Assembly: GCA_033220425.1 (NCBI GenBank) | Contig: CM065648.1 | Location: 2,108,001 to 2,172,000, forward strand | DNA: 64,000 nucleotides | Reading direction: 5' to 3' | From: Lepraria neglecta | Taxonomy: Eukaryota; Ascomycota; Lecanoromycetes; Lecanorales; Stereocaulaceae | Part shown: piece after piece, positions 1-10,929 of the stretch | Layout of the letters: every line of letters begins with the position of its first letter | Numbering within the stretch: the first letter of the stretch is position 1 | The notes under the pieces: model-generated | Database searches by the model: none | What the model was told of the DNA's origin: nothing | The model's input: the letters and a program-made list of their open reading frames with translations, nothing else | Translations under genes and position numbers: made by a program

Positions 1-340
1 GATAAAGCTGTAGACGTTTTTCCATATCTGGAGCGCATCGGGGCCAATAACGTTGATAATACTGTAAGTTGTGCCGTCGGCAATCATGTAAATCATTCTG
101 TATGCAGTAACGAGTTGAGCTGAGTTGAAATCGAGCGATTGGATGAGGTTAGGCAAGGCGTATTGACCACTTGGTCCTGTACAGTTGTTCCATATGCGAC
201 GATGGTTACAGATCGAGTAGCGTTCTGTGCAGCCTATCACGCTGACCTGATAATCTGGAGTATAGGCCGGGAACCGCTCCCCAGTGATAGAAAGCTCTAT
301 ATCTGAGTAAGTGGCCTGAAAGATTGGATCTTTCACTTGC

Positions 341-483
341 TGTTGCAATCCGTTGCTTGATTGCTTTCTATGCGATTCCAGAAGCCTGTTGCTAGCCGTT
401 CTTTGTCTGTTTTGACCATATATGGGGCCCTGGGGGCGCCCATTAGCTAGATATCCTTCCTAGCCTATTGCCACATTGCAACA
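341..483. repeat. TRIM left LTR
   Basis: 143 bp, TG...CA ends with short inverted termini TGTTGCAAT/ATTGCAACA. It differs from the right copy at one base in the run of G/C after GGGGCCC. Confidence 0.88.
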
Positions 484-495
484 GGTTATGAGCCC
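484..495 (+). other. TRIM primer-binding site, half-tRNA(iMet) type
   Basis: GGTTATGAGCCC directly abuts the left LTR. It complements the initiator-tRNA anticodon arm (GGGCTCATAACC) rather than the tRNA 3' end. This half-tRNA priming is known in Ty1/copia-type elements, so the TRIM probably derives from a copia parent. Confidence 0.65.
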
Positions 496-559
496 GGACA
501 GCGCCTATTCCGCTGCACCTTTATGGGAAAGGTTCCCTCGCAGCACGATATCTGCGTTG

Positions 560-1270
560 TATACATTCAGCCCTCGGATTTGCTTGCCAATCGACTTACC
601 CATATGGAGTCAGAACTCGGTGGAGGCATCATGGAGGAATTCAGGCCTCGGATTTGCTTACCAATCGACTTACAGATATGGAGTCAGAACTCAGTGGAGG
701 CATCATGGAGGAACTCGGCTCTCAATCAGTTATTTCTGGGGGTATTTCGGTCCGGATACAGGGGGAGACATATAGATTCTCAGGCCTATGACGACCACTC
801 AAGCCCTACATGGTTTTGTAGGCACGGCTCCTCAATCAGTTATTTCTGGGAGCATTTCGGTCCGGATACAGGGGAGATATATGGATTCTCAGGCCTACGA
901 CGACCACTCAAGCCCTACACGGTTTTGTAGGCACAGCTCCTCAATCAGTTATTTCTGGGAGCATTTCGGTCTGGATACGAGCCCTATACGGCTTTGTAGG
1001 CACGGCTCCTCAATCAGTTATTTCTGGGAGCATTTCGGTCTGGATACAAGCCCTATACGGCTTTGTAGGCACGGCTCCTCAATCAGTTATTTCTGGGAGT
1101 ATTTCGGTCCGTATACAGGGGAGATGAATTCTCAGGCCTACGACGACTACTCAAGCCCTACACGGTTTTATAGGCACGGCTCCTCAGTCAGTTGCTACTG
1201 AGAGTATTTCGGTCCGGATACAAGGGAGACACATGGATTCTCAGGCCTACGACGACCACTCAAGCCCTAC
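560..1270. repeat. Tandem repeats inside the TRIM
   Basis: Two copies of a GGATTTGCTTACCAATCGAC-type block lie at about 575-710. At least five imperfect copies of a block starting CCTCAATCAGTTATTTCTGG follow to about 1260, in long (about 110 bp) and short (about 63 bp) versions. Open frames here repeat the same peptides (SISYFWEHFG) in several registers and are a repeat artefact, not genes. Confidence 0.8.
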
Positions 1271-1429
1271 ATCGCTGTAGGTACGGTCCCGGATCAGTTG
1301 CTACTAGGGACATTCGACTCCAATCAGTCAATACGGAGACTATCAACGACCTCTCGGACGCCGACAAATGTTTTGGGTCCAGGATTGAGGGGAGCGCTAG
1401 CAGGGATACGTTTCTAGCATCGAGGGGAG

Positions 1430-1572
1430 TGTTGCAATCCGTTGCTTGATTGCTTTCTATGCGATTCCAGAAGCCTGTTGCTAGCCGTTCTTTGTCTGTT
1501 TTGACCATATATGGGGCCCTGGGGGCCCCCATTAGCTAGATATCCTTCCTAGCCTATTGCCACATTGCAACA
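1430..1572. repeat. TRIM right LTR
   Basis: 143 bp, preceded by a polypurine stretch and followed by the CTTGC duplication at 1573-1577. Confidence 0.88.
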
Positions 1573-2077
1573 CTTGCGCCCGGAACTTGATAGAGTTAGG
1601 TGCGATAAACACTATTGTGACGTCGGCATCTGACCGGGTCAGGTTTGTAATTGGTATCCATTGTCCTGGTCCGGTGGCATTGTGGAGTAGCGTGCTTTTG
1701 TTGTCCATGTCAGCGATGTCATGGATGATTCACACGTTAAAACAATCGGGCACTTACAACATTTCGAAGGGAACATTGTCGTATGCCGATGCAGAATTAT
1801 ACTGCCATGTATAATTTGCGAAGTTCGGGACCGTACCGTAATTATAATTTGTCACCCTCGTATTGAGATTAGCTTCAACTCCATGAGCAGGTGCGGCACT
1901 GTTGAAGCGGTTGAGTACAAGCGGTGAACAAACCAACTCCTTGTTCAGTTGGACTCGATCTTGAAGGCGAGCATTGATGCCGAAATCATCGTGGGAGTCC
2001 AGAAGGGATTTTCGAAGGCGATAGGCTCCTTTGTTGCCATTGAGCTGTAGCCTCCACGCCCAATCGCATGTGCTGGT

Positions 2078-2543
2078 CTATCATTGTTCCATCTCTTGCA
2101 CGTATTCCTTTCGGCGGGCTCGAGGGCGGCGCTGGTAGCGTTCGCGGGTGATGGCTGTGGGATTCTGGGTAGGTTGGACGCCACCCATGATCCTGGTCAG
2201 GGCGAGGTGGGGTGGGGGCCGATTATTCGGGTTGGAAGGGCATTTCGAGCATGGCGAAGGAGGGTGGACTGCGTTGCCTGCGTTTCTTGTGGATGGAAAC
2301 ATCCCAAAGGTGGTCGTCCAGGTGACGAGATCGAGACCCGGCTATACCTTCGTAGAGGTGCCTAGGAGACGAGATTTACAATCAAAGAGGAGTTGGTGAG
2401 AAATCTTTCTGGGTCATACTAGCCATGAGCCAGGATATACGTAAGCTCCCTTTATGGATACTAGTTTACAAGGTCATTGCAAGACTTCCCTTACCTCCTC
2501 TAGATTACTTAAACCCCCCGACTAGAATTCAGAGAAATGTCCC
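2078..2543. other. Spacer between disrupted gene and P450
   Basis: About 470 bp. It probably holds the missing upstream exon(s) of the disrupted gene, plus the 3' end of the P450 transcript. The minus-strand frame at 2081-2302 is proline- and arginine-rich and not recognisable. No other feature seen. Confidence 0.4.
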
Positions 2544-4299
2544 TCATCGTGAAGCAACTGTTACCCTGCAAGGAAAGCCATCAGCTGGACGCGTAGTACC
2601 GTCCAGAACTTGATATGCTCTTTCTCCGCCCACGGTTCTTGGCCCAGTCTTCCCTCGAACCTGATCCCACTCGTCATAGCTAGACTTGATGTCGAACCTT
2701 CGCAGCGTCATGACCATAACAAGCTTAAGCTCCAACATGGCAAGTTCCTGGCCGATACAGTTGCGCGGGCCGAATTCAAACGCTCGCCAGGCACCTTTGA
2801 CCGGATACAATGGGTCATCTTTTCCAACAAGGAAGCGCTCAGGGATGAAAGCATCTGGTTGAGGCCAATAGAGCGGTTCACGATGTACAGCCTGATGCAT
2901 AGACCAGACAATACAGCCATCAGTCGGGTATTGGCGGCCGTCCTGGACTAGAGAAAAGCCTGGCTCTCCGCTGCGAGTGCTGGAAGCAGCTGGAAAGAGT
3001 CGCATGGCTTCTTTGATGACTGCAACCGTAAAAGGTAGCTGATTGAGGACATGCGGGTTTTCGATGATTGTGCTATTTGTTTGACCAAAATCAGTGCCAA
3101 AAACATCATCATGCTCTGCCCGGACTCGCTGCAAAGTCGAAGGATTGCCGGACAGAAGATGGAAGACATGGCACAGGGTACTGCTCGTCGTGTCGTGGCC
3201 AGCAAGCATGAATACTTTCATCTGACTTATAGCAATTTTCTTGAAGATTGTATCCATGCTGCGGGTTTCCTTCGACCCTGGCTGTTCTTCGAGGTATTTG
3301 TCGAGGGCAAGATCCACAACTGTCTTGGATCTACTGCCGGTTTCTCCAATTTCTTGGTGACTGGCAAAACGTCGCTCGAGCTCGCGACCCATGAAGCGGT
3401 CCATGCGTCGGGTGTAATACCAGTGGAAGAGGGGACGGAATGGATTCCATCGTTGAAAAGGGTTCGCCTCGGCGCCGAAGGAGAGCCATCGTATTTGACC
3501 TCGAAGCGCAGCGACAAATTCGTTCCTCGATCTTTGCGCGTTGAAGTGTGTATCCCTGTCCCATCAGCGATTGAGATTACTTCAGTATCATTCAAAACTC
3601 ACAGGGCAACCCGTCCAATAGTATCTATCGTCAAGTTCACAGTGGCCTCCTCCAGCGGAAATATGTCTCCAGCTTGCGCACGTTCCCGTAGAATTTCGCA
3701 AAAGATCAAAACTTCATTCGCAATCTGAGGCACCAGGGTGATCAGATGGCTTGCGCTGAATCCGGGATTGAAAACGTTGCGCCACTGTTTCCATGAATGA
3801 CCTTCTGAGCTCACTAAATCCTGATTGTCTGCCACAGGTCGCATGTATTTGCGAAGGCCGTCTGACTTGGGTTGCGAATGCTCTTGGGTGAGTTGATAAC
3901 ACGCAGATGGAGACGACGCGACTAAGATTGGCAGACTGAAGGGCCACATATCGAGATAGAAGACAGGGCCGACGTCAGGGATGGCTCGCCTTACCTGACT
4001 TGGAAGATACTGAGGATGCGCATCCCGTGGGAGTTTGGACATGACATCGTTGGCTACGAGCAAATGACCAAACAACGGATGGTGCGGTGGCATACGCTGT
4101 GCTCTGTCAGCGTGTCACTCAAGCCGGGCCATGTACTAGCACTCGGAGAAATATTTACTAGGCCTTTTGCTTTCAAGTTAATGATACGCGAACGCGCCTG
4201 GTACAACTTGACAAGAAAGACGGCGAACAAGCTGAGGCAAGCAATAGCCAAGGCATGCTGCAATCGCTGGAAACTTCCCAGATTAGCATCGAAGGGCAT
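2544..4299 (-). CDS. Cytochrome P450, microsomal, CYP59 (StcS/AflN)-like, 3 exons
   Basis: Exons 4299-4159, 4096-3603 and 3555-2544 join in frame to a 548-residue protein, a normal length for the family. An N-terminal membrane anchor lies at about residues 12-33 (AIACLSLFAVFLVKLY). The I-helix oxygen-binding motif AGHDTT is at 330-335, the K-helix ExxR (EAMR) at 394-397, and the haem loop FEFGPRNCIG has its cysteine ligand near 478. Introns have GTAAAT/CACAG and GTGAGT/GACAG ends. The sequence resembles the P450 class often annotated after sterigmatocystin StcS/AflN. Such enzymes oxidise polyketide or terpenoid intermediates at the ER with a P450 reductase; the substrate here cannot be told. 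All key residues are present and there is no RIP damage, although a gypsy element ends only 427 bp upstream of the ATG. It is probably an outlying member of the cluster at 43-56 kb. Confidence 0.9.
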
Positions 4300-4725
4300 A
4301 ATTGCACGCAGATGACGCGATCGTCAAGATCTGTCTAACGCTATGTGTATTGTGTTGTTTGGTTTTAAGAGTGGGGTGAGGTTGAAGGTGAAACAATTCG
4401 GGGTAGAGATCTTCCGGGTTTAAAATGACAAGTCGTGTCCCATCTTCCCATCGACGACAAGTTCCCTAGGAAGCACGTATGATGGTATGCTTTGTGGAGA
4501 TGAATTTAACTCTAGTGGAACATCTATCTATTAAAGAAGATAGAAATAGCAGAATATAGCCCTACCTTATGCTAAGGGTGTCAACATTGTAGATCACCGA
4601 GATATCTTTTGTTACGCTACTTTACTAGCGCTTCGTTATCTTACTAGCATTACTGATATTTGCGAGCGGCAGCTTTGCCCTTCTTATTTTAAACTCTGCT
4701 TACTCTCCCATGCACGAGAAAGGAG
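4300..4725. promoter_or_regulatory. Upstream region of the P450, cut short by gypsy
   Basis: No gene. This is the only non-repeat DNA left upstream of the P450 start before the gypsy target duplication at 4726-4730, so its native promoter is truncated to at most about 430 bp. No defined regulatory motif recognised. Confidence 0.5.
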
Positions 4726-4730
4726 ACAGG

Positions 4731-4946
4731 TATAACGGGGTCTAGGCATGCGTGACTGAGCAACTGGTGGATTTGCTACTAGATAGACTGAATCCTGAGG
4801 AACTCAGGCAGGAGTCCTCACATTTATCGAGGGAGATTGCACCCTCGCATCAAGCCGATCCACTATGCAACTTGCGCTGTCGTATAGCCGCACCAGAGGG
4901 ATAGTCTCCCGAACCTGGTCTAGCATCTCCATGGTCGGCCCTTATA
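4731..4946 (-). repeat. Gypsy 3' LTR
   Basis: 216 bp. It matches the copy at 34018-34242 apart from scattered CpA-to-TpA type changes and lack of a 9-bp stretch (GAGACAACA). Confidence 0.88.
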
Positions 4947-5377
4947 ATTATCCTCTCTTTTCCAAGACGAGCTCCTATAAGGTAGCAAGCGTAGGAAGAA
5001 GAACAATAGCAATCAGCTACCCCTACCGGAGCAGCTTTACAGTACGCCGGTACCCCATTATATAGATATTGCACCAATGCGCCAGCAATCATCAGACGAC
5101 TACCGAGCAGACGAGATCCGACTCGAAGTCCGAGTCGATTAGTTGGATCGACATCTTTCGAACTTCAATCCTTCCGTCTCACGTGACGCCTCAGTCTTAT
5201 TAAAACTATAAAAACCTCCCTAGTAGGTAGGAAAATAGATAAAAGAGTACTGTCGGTTGCAGTATCGCTACGGATATTAACGCTTTCTTCCACCCTTACC
5301 CTTATTCGTAGACGCAGGTCTCTTTAGAACACGTCGTTATAGCCTCCTTCCGGCGGCCACCGATTCTGCTATAGGCC

Positions 5378-6344
5378 TATCAGGGTATTCCTTATAAAAC
5401 TTTCCTAATAGCTTCCGTAGATAAGAGACCCCCTCGAAGGGTTCCCAAGTATCCTCTAAATCAGGATAACCTTCCCAATGGATTTAATAGTATAGGCCTC
5501 CTGCCTTACCATCCTCGCCGGGTTCGAAAATTGCGCTATCCACAACGCCAGCGATAATATAGTCCTGTATATCGCCCTCGTCGAATTCCATATCCTCTAG
5601 GCTTTGGCTTATCTCCCCCTGCTTTAAAGAGTCCTTTTCTAGTAAGGACATATAGAATACGTTATGAATTCGCCAGCTATCCGGTAGCTTTAGTCGGTAC
5701 AACTATAAGCCGACGACGTCTATAATAAGGAATGGACCGAATTTCTTGAACTCCAGCTTCCTATTTCGCTTTATCTTTATATACTTAGTATTTAACTAAA
5801 CGCAGTCACCGACTTTATAGTCTCGTGGCTTCCGATATCTGTCAGCGAACTCCGCTTGTGATTGATATACAGCCAAGATGGTATCCTTGTACACGCCTAT
5901 TAGTGTAAACAAGTGTTTTGCGTTGTCAACTGCGGCGCGAGAACGAGATTTCGGATTAATTTCCTCGTCCCAAGATATCCTTGGACTATAGCCAAGGTTA
6001 GCCTCGAATGGCGATATACTAGTGGTAGAGTTCTTTGCATTATTATAAGCAAACTCCGCTGTAGGTAACCACTATACCTAGTCATCCTGCTCCCAGCAGA
6101 CGAACGCTCGTAAGTATTATTCTATAGTACTGTTCTGTCGCTTAGTCTGGCCATCGGTCTAAGGGTGAAAAGCTGTCGAGAGGCGACGTCTCACCCCCAG
6201 GAAATACGTAAGGCTAGACTAGAACTGAGAGGTGAACAGTGACCTACGGTCCGTTACTATAGAGTCCGGTAATCCATAATAGCGAACTAGGTTCTTAATT
6301 AGTATCTAGGCGAACTGCTCAGCGTCGAGCGTCTTATCTACTAC
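5378..6344 (-). pseudogene. Gypsy integrase C-terminal half and chromodomain
   Basis: Minus strand reads GLPDSIVTDR, RRLSTAFHP, TDGQT and EFAYNNAKN, all standard gypsy integrase-core landmarks. The C-terminal domain follows, then a chromodomain (IHWEGYPDLEDTWEPFEG) near 5380-5505. Chromodomains steer chromovirus integration to heterochromatin. Stops interrupt at several former W/Q codons, and the beginning of the core is displaced by the LTR-like insertion to its right. Confidence 0.85.
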
Positions 6345-7650
6345 TATCTTTCTTCTAATAATAGATTATCGCGACATTCGGGGCAATTCCGCACTTGCAG
6401 CCAATTAGAATGGCCCTATACTTCCCCCCCCCCTGATAGTACGCTTTTCGGCCTAGCGCCTTCAACCACCAAAACTTGAATTCGTATCGCAACTTCTTCG
6501 CAGTACTTCCCCGCGCTATATACGTTATATGATATCGAGATAATTTCATAAGTTTTGGAGTCAATCATTAGCTTGCTTGCGCATCAAGAATTTTTAGAAT
6601 CGACCCATTTACGCAATAGTTATGAGCAAAAGAAGCGTTTTCGCCATGTTTTGCTTGCACCGTAACTTCTTCGCAGGACTTCCCCGCGCCACATATATCA
6701 TATGATATCGAGATGATTTCATAAGTTTTGGAACCAAGCATGCGCTTTCCAACACCGTCAAAAATTTCAAAATCAGTCCACTTGCGCAATAGTTATGAGC
6801 AAAAGAAGCGTTTTCACTAGCAAATGCCAAGCATTGAGCTTGGCGCCTCCGGACCCTGGAACATCAAAAGTTGAATGCGTACCGCAACTTCTTCGCAGTA
6901 ATGCCCCGCGCCACATATGTCATATGATATCGAGATAATCTTATCAGTTTTGGAACCAAGCATGCGCTTTCCAATACCGTCGAAATTTTCAAAATCGGTC
7001 TATTTGCGCAAAACTTATAAGCAATATTCGCACATGGCGATATGGCGACCATGGCACCGGATGGCTCATTCGCACATGGCGATATGGCGGTAGATTGCCT
7101 ATTCGCACATGGAGATATGGCATCGGATTGCCCATTCGCACTGTTGGCTATATGGCACCGGATTGCCTATTCGCATATGGCGATATGGCGGTATGTTGCC
7201 TATTCGCACTGTTGGCGATATGGATATGGCGTCGGATAGCCTATTCGCACATGGCGATATAGCGGCGGATTGCCTGTTCGGCATATGCCGATATGGCACC
7301 GGATGGCTCATTCGCACGTGGCGATATAGCGACGGATTGCCTATTCGCACATGGCGATATGGCACCGGATTGCCTATTCGCACATGGCGATATGGCGGCA
7401 GGTTGGCTATTCGCACATAGAGATATGGCACCGGATTGCTCATTCGCATATGGCGATATGGCGGTATGTTGCCTATTCGTTCCGGGGGTATTCCAATGGC
7501 TTCCGGGGGCGAAAAGTGTCCTGGAACCATCCAAACCATGCAAAGCTTCAAAGATCATTTCTGCATCCTAGAGCTATCTAAATAGCCAGCTCTTATATAT
7601 ACCAAAACCGTTACTATTATACAAGTTATAGATAAGCTTATAATTCAATA
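6345..7650. mobile_element. Long solo-LTR-like element with internal repeats, inserted in gypsy integrase
   Basis: About 1.3 kb. It starts TATCTTTCTTC (probably TGTCTTTCTTC before RIP) and ends AATTCAATA (AATTCAACA in sister copies). The left half has three imperfect copies of a 180-220-bp block around CGCAACTTCTTCGCAGTA (near 6485, 6660 and 6885). The right part is a 33-bp minisatellite, then the tail shared with copies at 37.7 and 42.3 kb. Gypsy integrase sequence resumes on both sides, but I could not find a convincing target duplication. Open frames across it are repeat artefacts. Confidence 0.7.
7030..7490. repeat. 33-bp minisatellite array
   Basis: Tandem units of the form TTCGCACATGGCGATATGGC plus 13 variable bases. 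The period is a multiple of three and the unit lacks stops in several frames, giving false ORFs on both strands. Confidence 0.85.
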
Positions 7651-8740
7651 CTATAGATAGATTACTTTCTAATTTCGCTTATAAAATAAGCGAGATCTAT
7701 CCGTTTTACGGTAATCTTCTGTGAAGATTACGGGCACTCACTTGTATAATATAATATCTTCGTAAGACGGTCTACGATTACAAGGATCGAGTTATACGTA
7801 TACCTACGCCAATCTTTCGATAGGGGCAGCCCAGTTACGAAGTCTAATAATATATCCTTCCACTTATAAGTAGGGACTGGTAAGGGTGTCAACTTGCTAT
7901 ACGGTTTGTGCCTTGACGACTTGGTTATAGCGTATATAGAGTATGTAGCGACGTGTTCGCTTATATCCTTAGCAAGCTTCGGCCAGAAGTACTTGCGTTA
8001 AATAAGTGCTTGAGTCTTCTCAGCACCGAAATGGCCTGCTAGCGGACTATTATAATAGCGTTCCATAACGACGTCTCGTAATACCTTAGGAATATATATT
8101 CGTCCCTCGTAGTATAGTCTACCTCTAGCGAGACTGTAGGGTTAGCTACTTAGGCCGCTTAGAGAGTTAATTATAGATTTCTTCAATTATTCTATAACGT
8201 TCCTCGTGTAATCGTCCTCGAGAGTTAACTCTTCGAGTTAATCATTAAAAGACTGATCCTTAACGGAGTCACCCGCAGGGTCTTCGATTGCAATAGTAGC
8301 TCGTATTTAGGCCCACTGTCCGTATATACCGGGTACCCCGTTAGTACCGGTAATAAGTATCTGAAAGCAGCCTGCTATAAAAGCAGACCGCCCTATAGTA
8401 CGGAACCCTTACAGGGTGTGCTTCAGCTTATTAAGCAGATAATAGTTCTCTCGTTCGGTGATACCATCATCCTGCTCGTAGTCAGGGATCCGACTTAGTG
8501 GGTCCGCGGGATTATATTTCCCCTGACGATATTCGATGGCAAAGTCGTAGCGACTTAGTTCTTGCGCCCAACGAATCTAACGACTATTCAGTCGTGTAGT
8601 ACTTATAAATCTCTTGAGATTATAATAATCTGTTAAGACCTGAGTCTTATGCCTGCTACCCTCGCAGTAGTAGCGCCAGTATTTGAATAACTTGATAATA
8701 GCTAACAGTTCTTTATCGTGCGTGTCGTACCGGGTCTCTG
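7651..8740 (-). pseudogene. Gypsy integrase N-terminal half
   Basis: Minus strand contains SPLAGHFGAEKT, KYFWPKLAKDI, WKDILLDFVTGLP and SILVIVDRLTK: the zinc-binding start and first catalytic segment of a gypsy integrase. Cysteine and histidine positions are partly changed by RIP. It joins to the other integrase half across the 6345-7650 insertion. Confidence 0.8.
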
Positions 8741-8747
8741 CCGGAAT

Positions 8748-9291
8748 TTATTTGCGTGAGTAGTATGCTACTAGGTACCAAACTTCACTATATAACTGAC
8801 TTAGGATACTACTAATAGTATAGCCCGATGTATCAGTCTCTACCCGTATTGGTAGTTCCGGGTTAAAGTGCCTTAGTACCGGTACGGTAGTAAAAGCTGT
8901 CTTTAAATCTTTAAAGGCCTTCTTTGCCTCGGGTATAAGAATAAATAGACTCTTAGAGCTCTTTTCGTTTATCTTGGTGCCTCTAGATGTAGTAATTATA
9001 TCCCTCTGTACGTTAAAGACTACTCGGGCGTACAAGTCTATATCTTTAGTGGCTACTCGGGTATACGAGTCTATGCCTTTGAAGACTACTCGGGTATACG
9101 AGTCTATATCTAGGGTGCCTTTAGATACAATATTTGTATCCCTCTATACTGTACCTCTAAATATAATATCTGCACTTCTCTGTATATTGGAGACTACTCG
9201 GGCGTACGAGTCTATGTCTCTTTTGGGTAGTAATATCTTTATTAACTCCGTTAGAGGAGCCGTAATATGACTAAACCCCTTAATGAACCTG
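8748..9291 (-). pseudogene. Gypsy RNase H and end of RT connection domain
   Basis: Minus strand reads RFIKGFSHITAPLTELIK at the Ngaro boundary. It continues to EAKKAFKDLKTAFTTVPVL and VETDTSGYTISSILSQ, the RNase H start (a normal DASD/DTSG motif). The RT part continues at 13865: NFYR there joins RFIKGF here without gain or loss of bases. Confidence 0.88.
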
Positions 9292-9471
9292 TCGCTACAG
9301 TGGGACTATGGGTTAGTATGTCTCATGATTAGATGCGGTTTCAGCTATACGCCATGATTATAGGCCATAGCGAGAGATCCGTGCTTCCTGAGAGCACTAT
9401 TTATATAAGTATCCTACCAGCAGTTAGCTCTTTAGTCGAGTTCATCTCTTTTAGAGCTATAGCAGTTCTTT
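9292..9471 (+). repeat. Ngaro A1 repeat
   Basis: About 180 bp from TCGCTACAGTGGGACT to the GTTCTTT end. It matches A2 at 13482-13661, differing mainly at C/T and G/A positions. Confidence 0.9.
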
Positions 9472-9559
9472 TTACAGCAATTAAGCCTATATATATATTA
9501 GTCCATCTATCCTTTCATCCCATCTATACTCATATTCTTCCCCCCTCTTTCTAAGTATA

Positions 9560-10880
9560 AACACCTCAGCATTACCTAGTTATAGCTGTCGCTATATATA
9601 AATCAGCTACCTCTAAGAAAGCCTCTAAGAAAGCCTCCAAGACGGCCCCTAAGACCTCCTCCAAGAACCGCAAACAAGTCAAAACAGCCACTCGGAGGGA
9701 TACTACACCCCCCCTCGGATTACAGGTATCTGCTACCTCTTCGGGAACTATCAGCCCAAGCCTTATCGACGAAACACCTCCTCCTAGTTACCGTAATCAA
9801 ATTCGCGAGTTAGAATACCGCCTGGCGGCGCTAAAGGACCAGCGCGATCACCAGGATCGCTATCGAGTCTACAAGTTACATAGTCGCCGTTGCCGTCATC
9901 GTTATTACTACTTATCTATTTCTAGTATAGACTCGGAGGAGGGGGATAGCCTAATAGTCTCTTTCAGGTATGCCGAAGGTAAGAAACCCTTTCTTAGTCT
10001 TTATAAGCGCTATCGTGCCGTTAATATCAAGTATTTCAAGTAAATCTTCTTTAGAACGTTTAAAACGGAACACCTCATAAAGCTGGCCTATAACTATACT
10101 AATCGTATAGATAGCGATACCATCCAGGAGACTAACGGGTTAGTACACCTCCTGCAGTGTTTCGAGGTATATGGCCAGGCCGTTTATCACTATACGCACC
10201 CTATAGTAAGTATATAGTTGCAGGTAGCCCTTTCGGACTACCGCCTTCGCCTTGCGGAGCTGTATATACACTATAAATTTGACTCCATCCGCGTATACCA
10301 TCACGCGTTTGTTACTATACGTATCCTGAGTGGCCAGGATGATCTAGTAGCCTGGTCAATTGATGATAGATACTACTCAGACCTCTTGGTCTGAAGGATA
10401 TCCGCACAGGGCGATACTAGGTTATATATAGGTGGTAGTGCCTCAAAATCCTCCTCTTCAGGCCTATTTACGTGTAGATTATTTAATAGCAGCCACTGTC
10501 TACGCGACCGCTGCAGGTATCTTTATATCTGTTCTATATATCAGTAGAATCACCTAGCGAATACGTGCTTAAGGGCTAACTCGGCCTCGAATAACGCTAA
10601 CTTGATACTACTAGTAAATCGAATTTCTAAGTCGGAATGACTCCTAGAGTACCCGCAGGTGCCTATATCGCTACTGTACGTAGCAGAAGGTTTTCTATAC
10701 TTACTCGTCGATCTATCCGATCCAGATCTACTCTATCAGGGCCCGTTGCGCGTCGATAGTTAGTATAAATGGTTAAAGAATCACCCCGATCAAACCTTCG
10801 CCAAGACCCTAGCGGCTATTCTTCGGAAGGGGGCAAAAATCGGGTATAGAGGTATAGATATCCAATACCTCAGTCAAAAC
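9560..10880 (+). pseudogene. Ngaro gag-like region
   Basis: Forward frame starts lysine/serine/threonine-rich (SKKASKTAPKTSSKNRKQ), followed by a charged helical segment (RNQIRELEYRLAALKDQRD). It then continues with several TAG/TAA interruptions. Position before RT and composition fit a gag-like nucleic-acid-binding protein; no specific domain can be named. Confidence 0.55.
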
Positions 10881-10929
10881 CACTAATCAGCACGTGCAGC
10901 ACTAGATATATTAACTACGGACCTTCAAA

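Larger units (their letters stand above)
341..1572. mobile_element. TRIM-type non-autonomous LTR retroelement (1232 bp), 5-bp target duplication CTTGC
   Basis: Two 143-bp direct repeats that I can align with one mismatch (341-483 and 1430-1572) start TGTTGCAAT and end ATTGCAACA, the TG...CA ends of LTRs. The whole is flanked by CTTGC at 336-340 and 1573-1577. GGTTATGAGCCC follows the left LTR directly and matches the complement of the initiator-methionine tRNA anticodon arm. The purine tract GAGGGGAG precedes the right LTR. The 946-bp interior has no pol gene and is mostly tandem repeats. Near-identical LTRs and little RIP indicate a recent insertion. It must be mobilised by another element's enzymes. 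Confidence 0.88.
1..2077 (-). pseudogene. Fungal membrane/secreted-type protein gene, split by a TRIM insertion, continues off the left edge
   Basis: Reading the minus strand gives one coherent protein once two things are removed. The first is an intron at about 1757-1695, with a GTAAGT donor, a GCTGAC branch point and an AG acceptor. The second is the TRIM at 341-1572 plus one copy of its CTTGC target duplication. The exon from 2077 reads TSTCDWAWRL and includes LLDSHDDFGIN. The next exon ends IKFRAQV and resumes beyond the TRIM as KDPIFQATYSD, with later cysteine-containing segments near VIGCTERYSICN. The pattern is typical of large uncharacterised fungal surface or membrane proteins; I infer the family from memory only. 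An acceptor-like TAG just upstream of 2077 implies an earlier exon between 2.1 and 2.5 kb that I could not fix. The C-terminus lies beyond base 1. The insertion is in coding sequence, so the product is almost certainly lost in this strain. Confidence 0.6.

Noticed and set aside
484-495. tRNA gene fragment
   Set aside because: Only 12 bases match the iMet anticodon arm and they abut an LTR; a primer-binding site explains it.
476-1449. ORFs of 85-137 residues near the left edge
   Set aside because: They lie in TRIM internal tandem repeats and repeat the same peptides in different frames.
2081-2399. ORFs in both strands upstream of the disrupted gene
   Set aside because: Overlapping frames without recognisable domain; at best one contains an unidentified exon.
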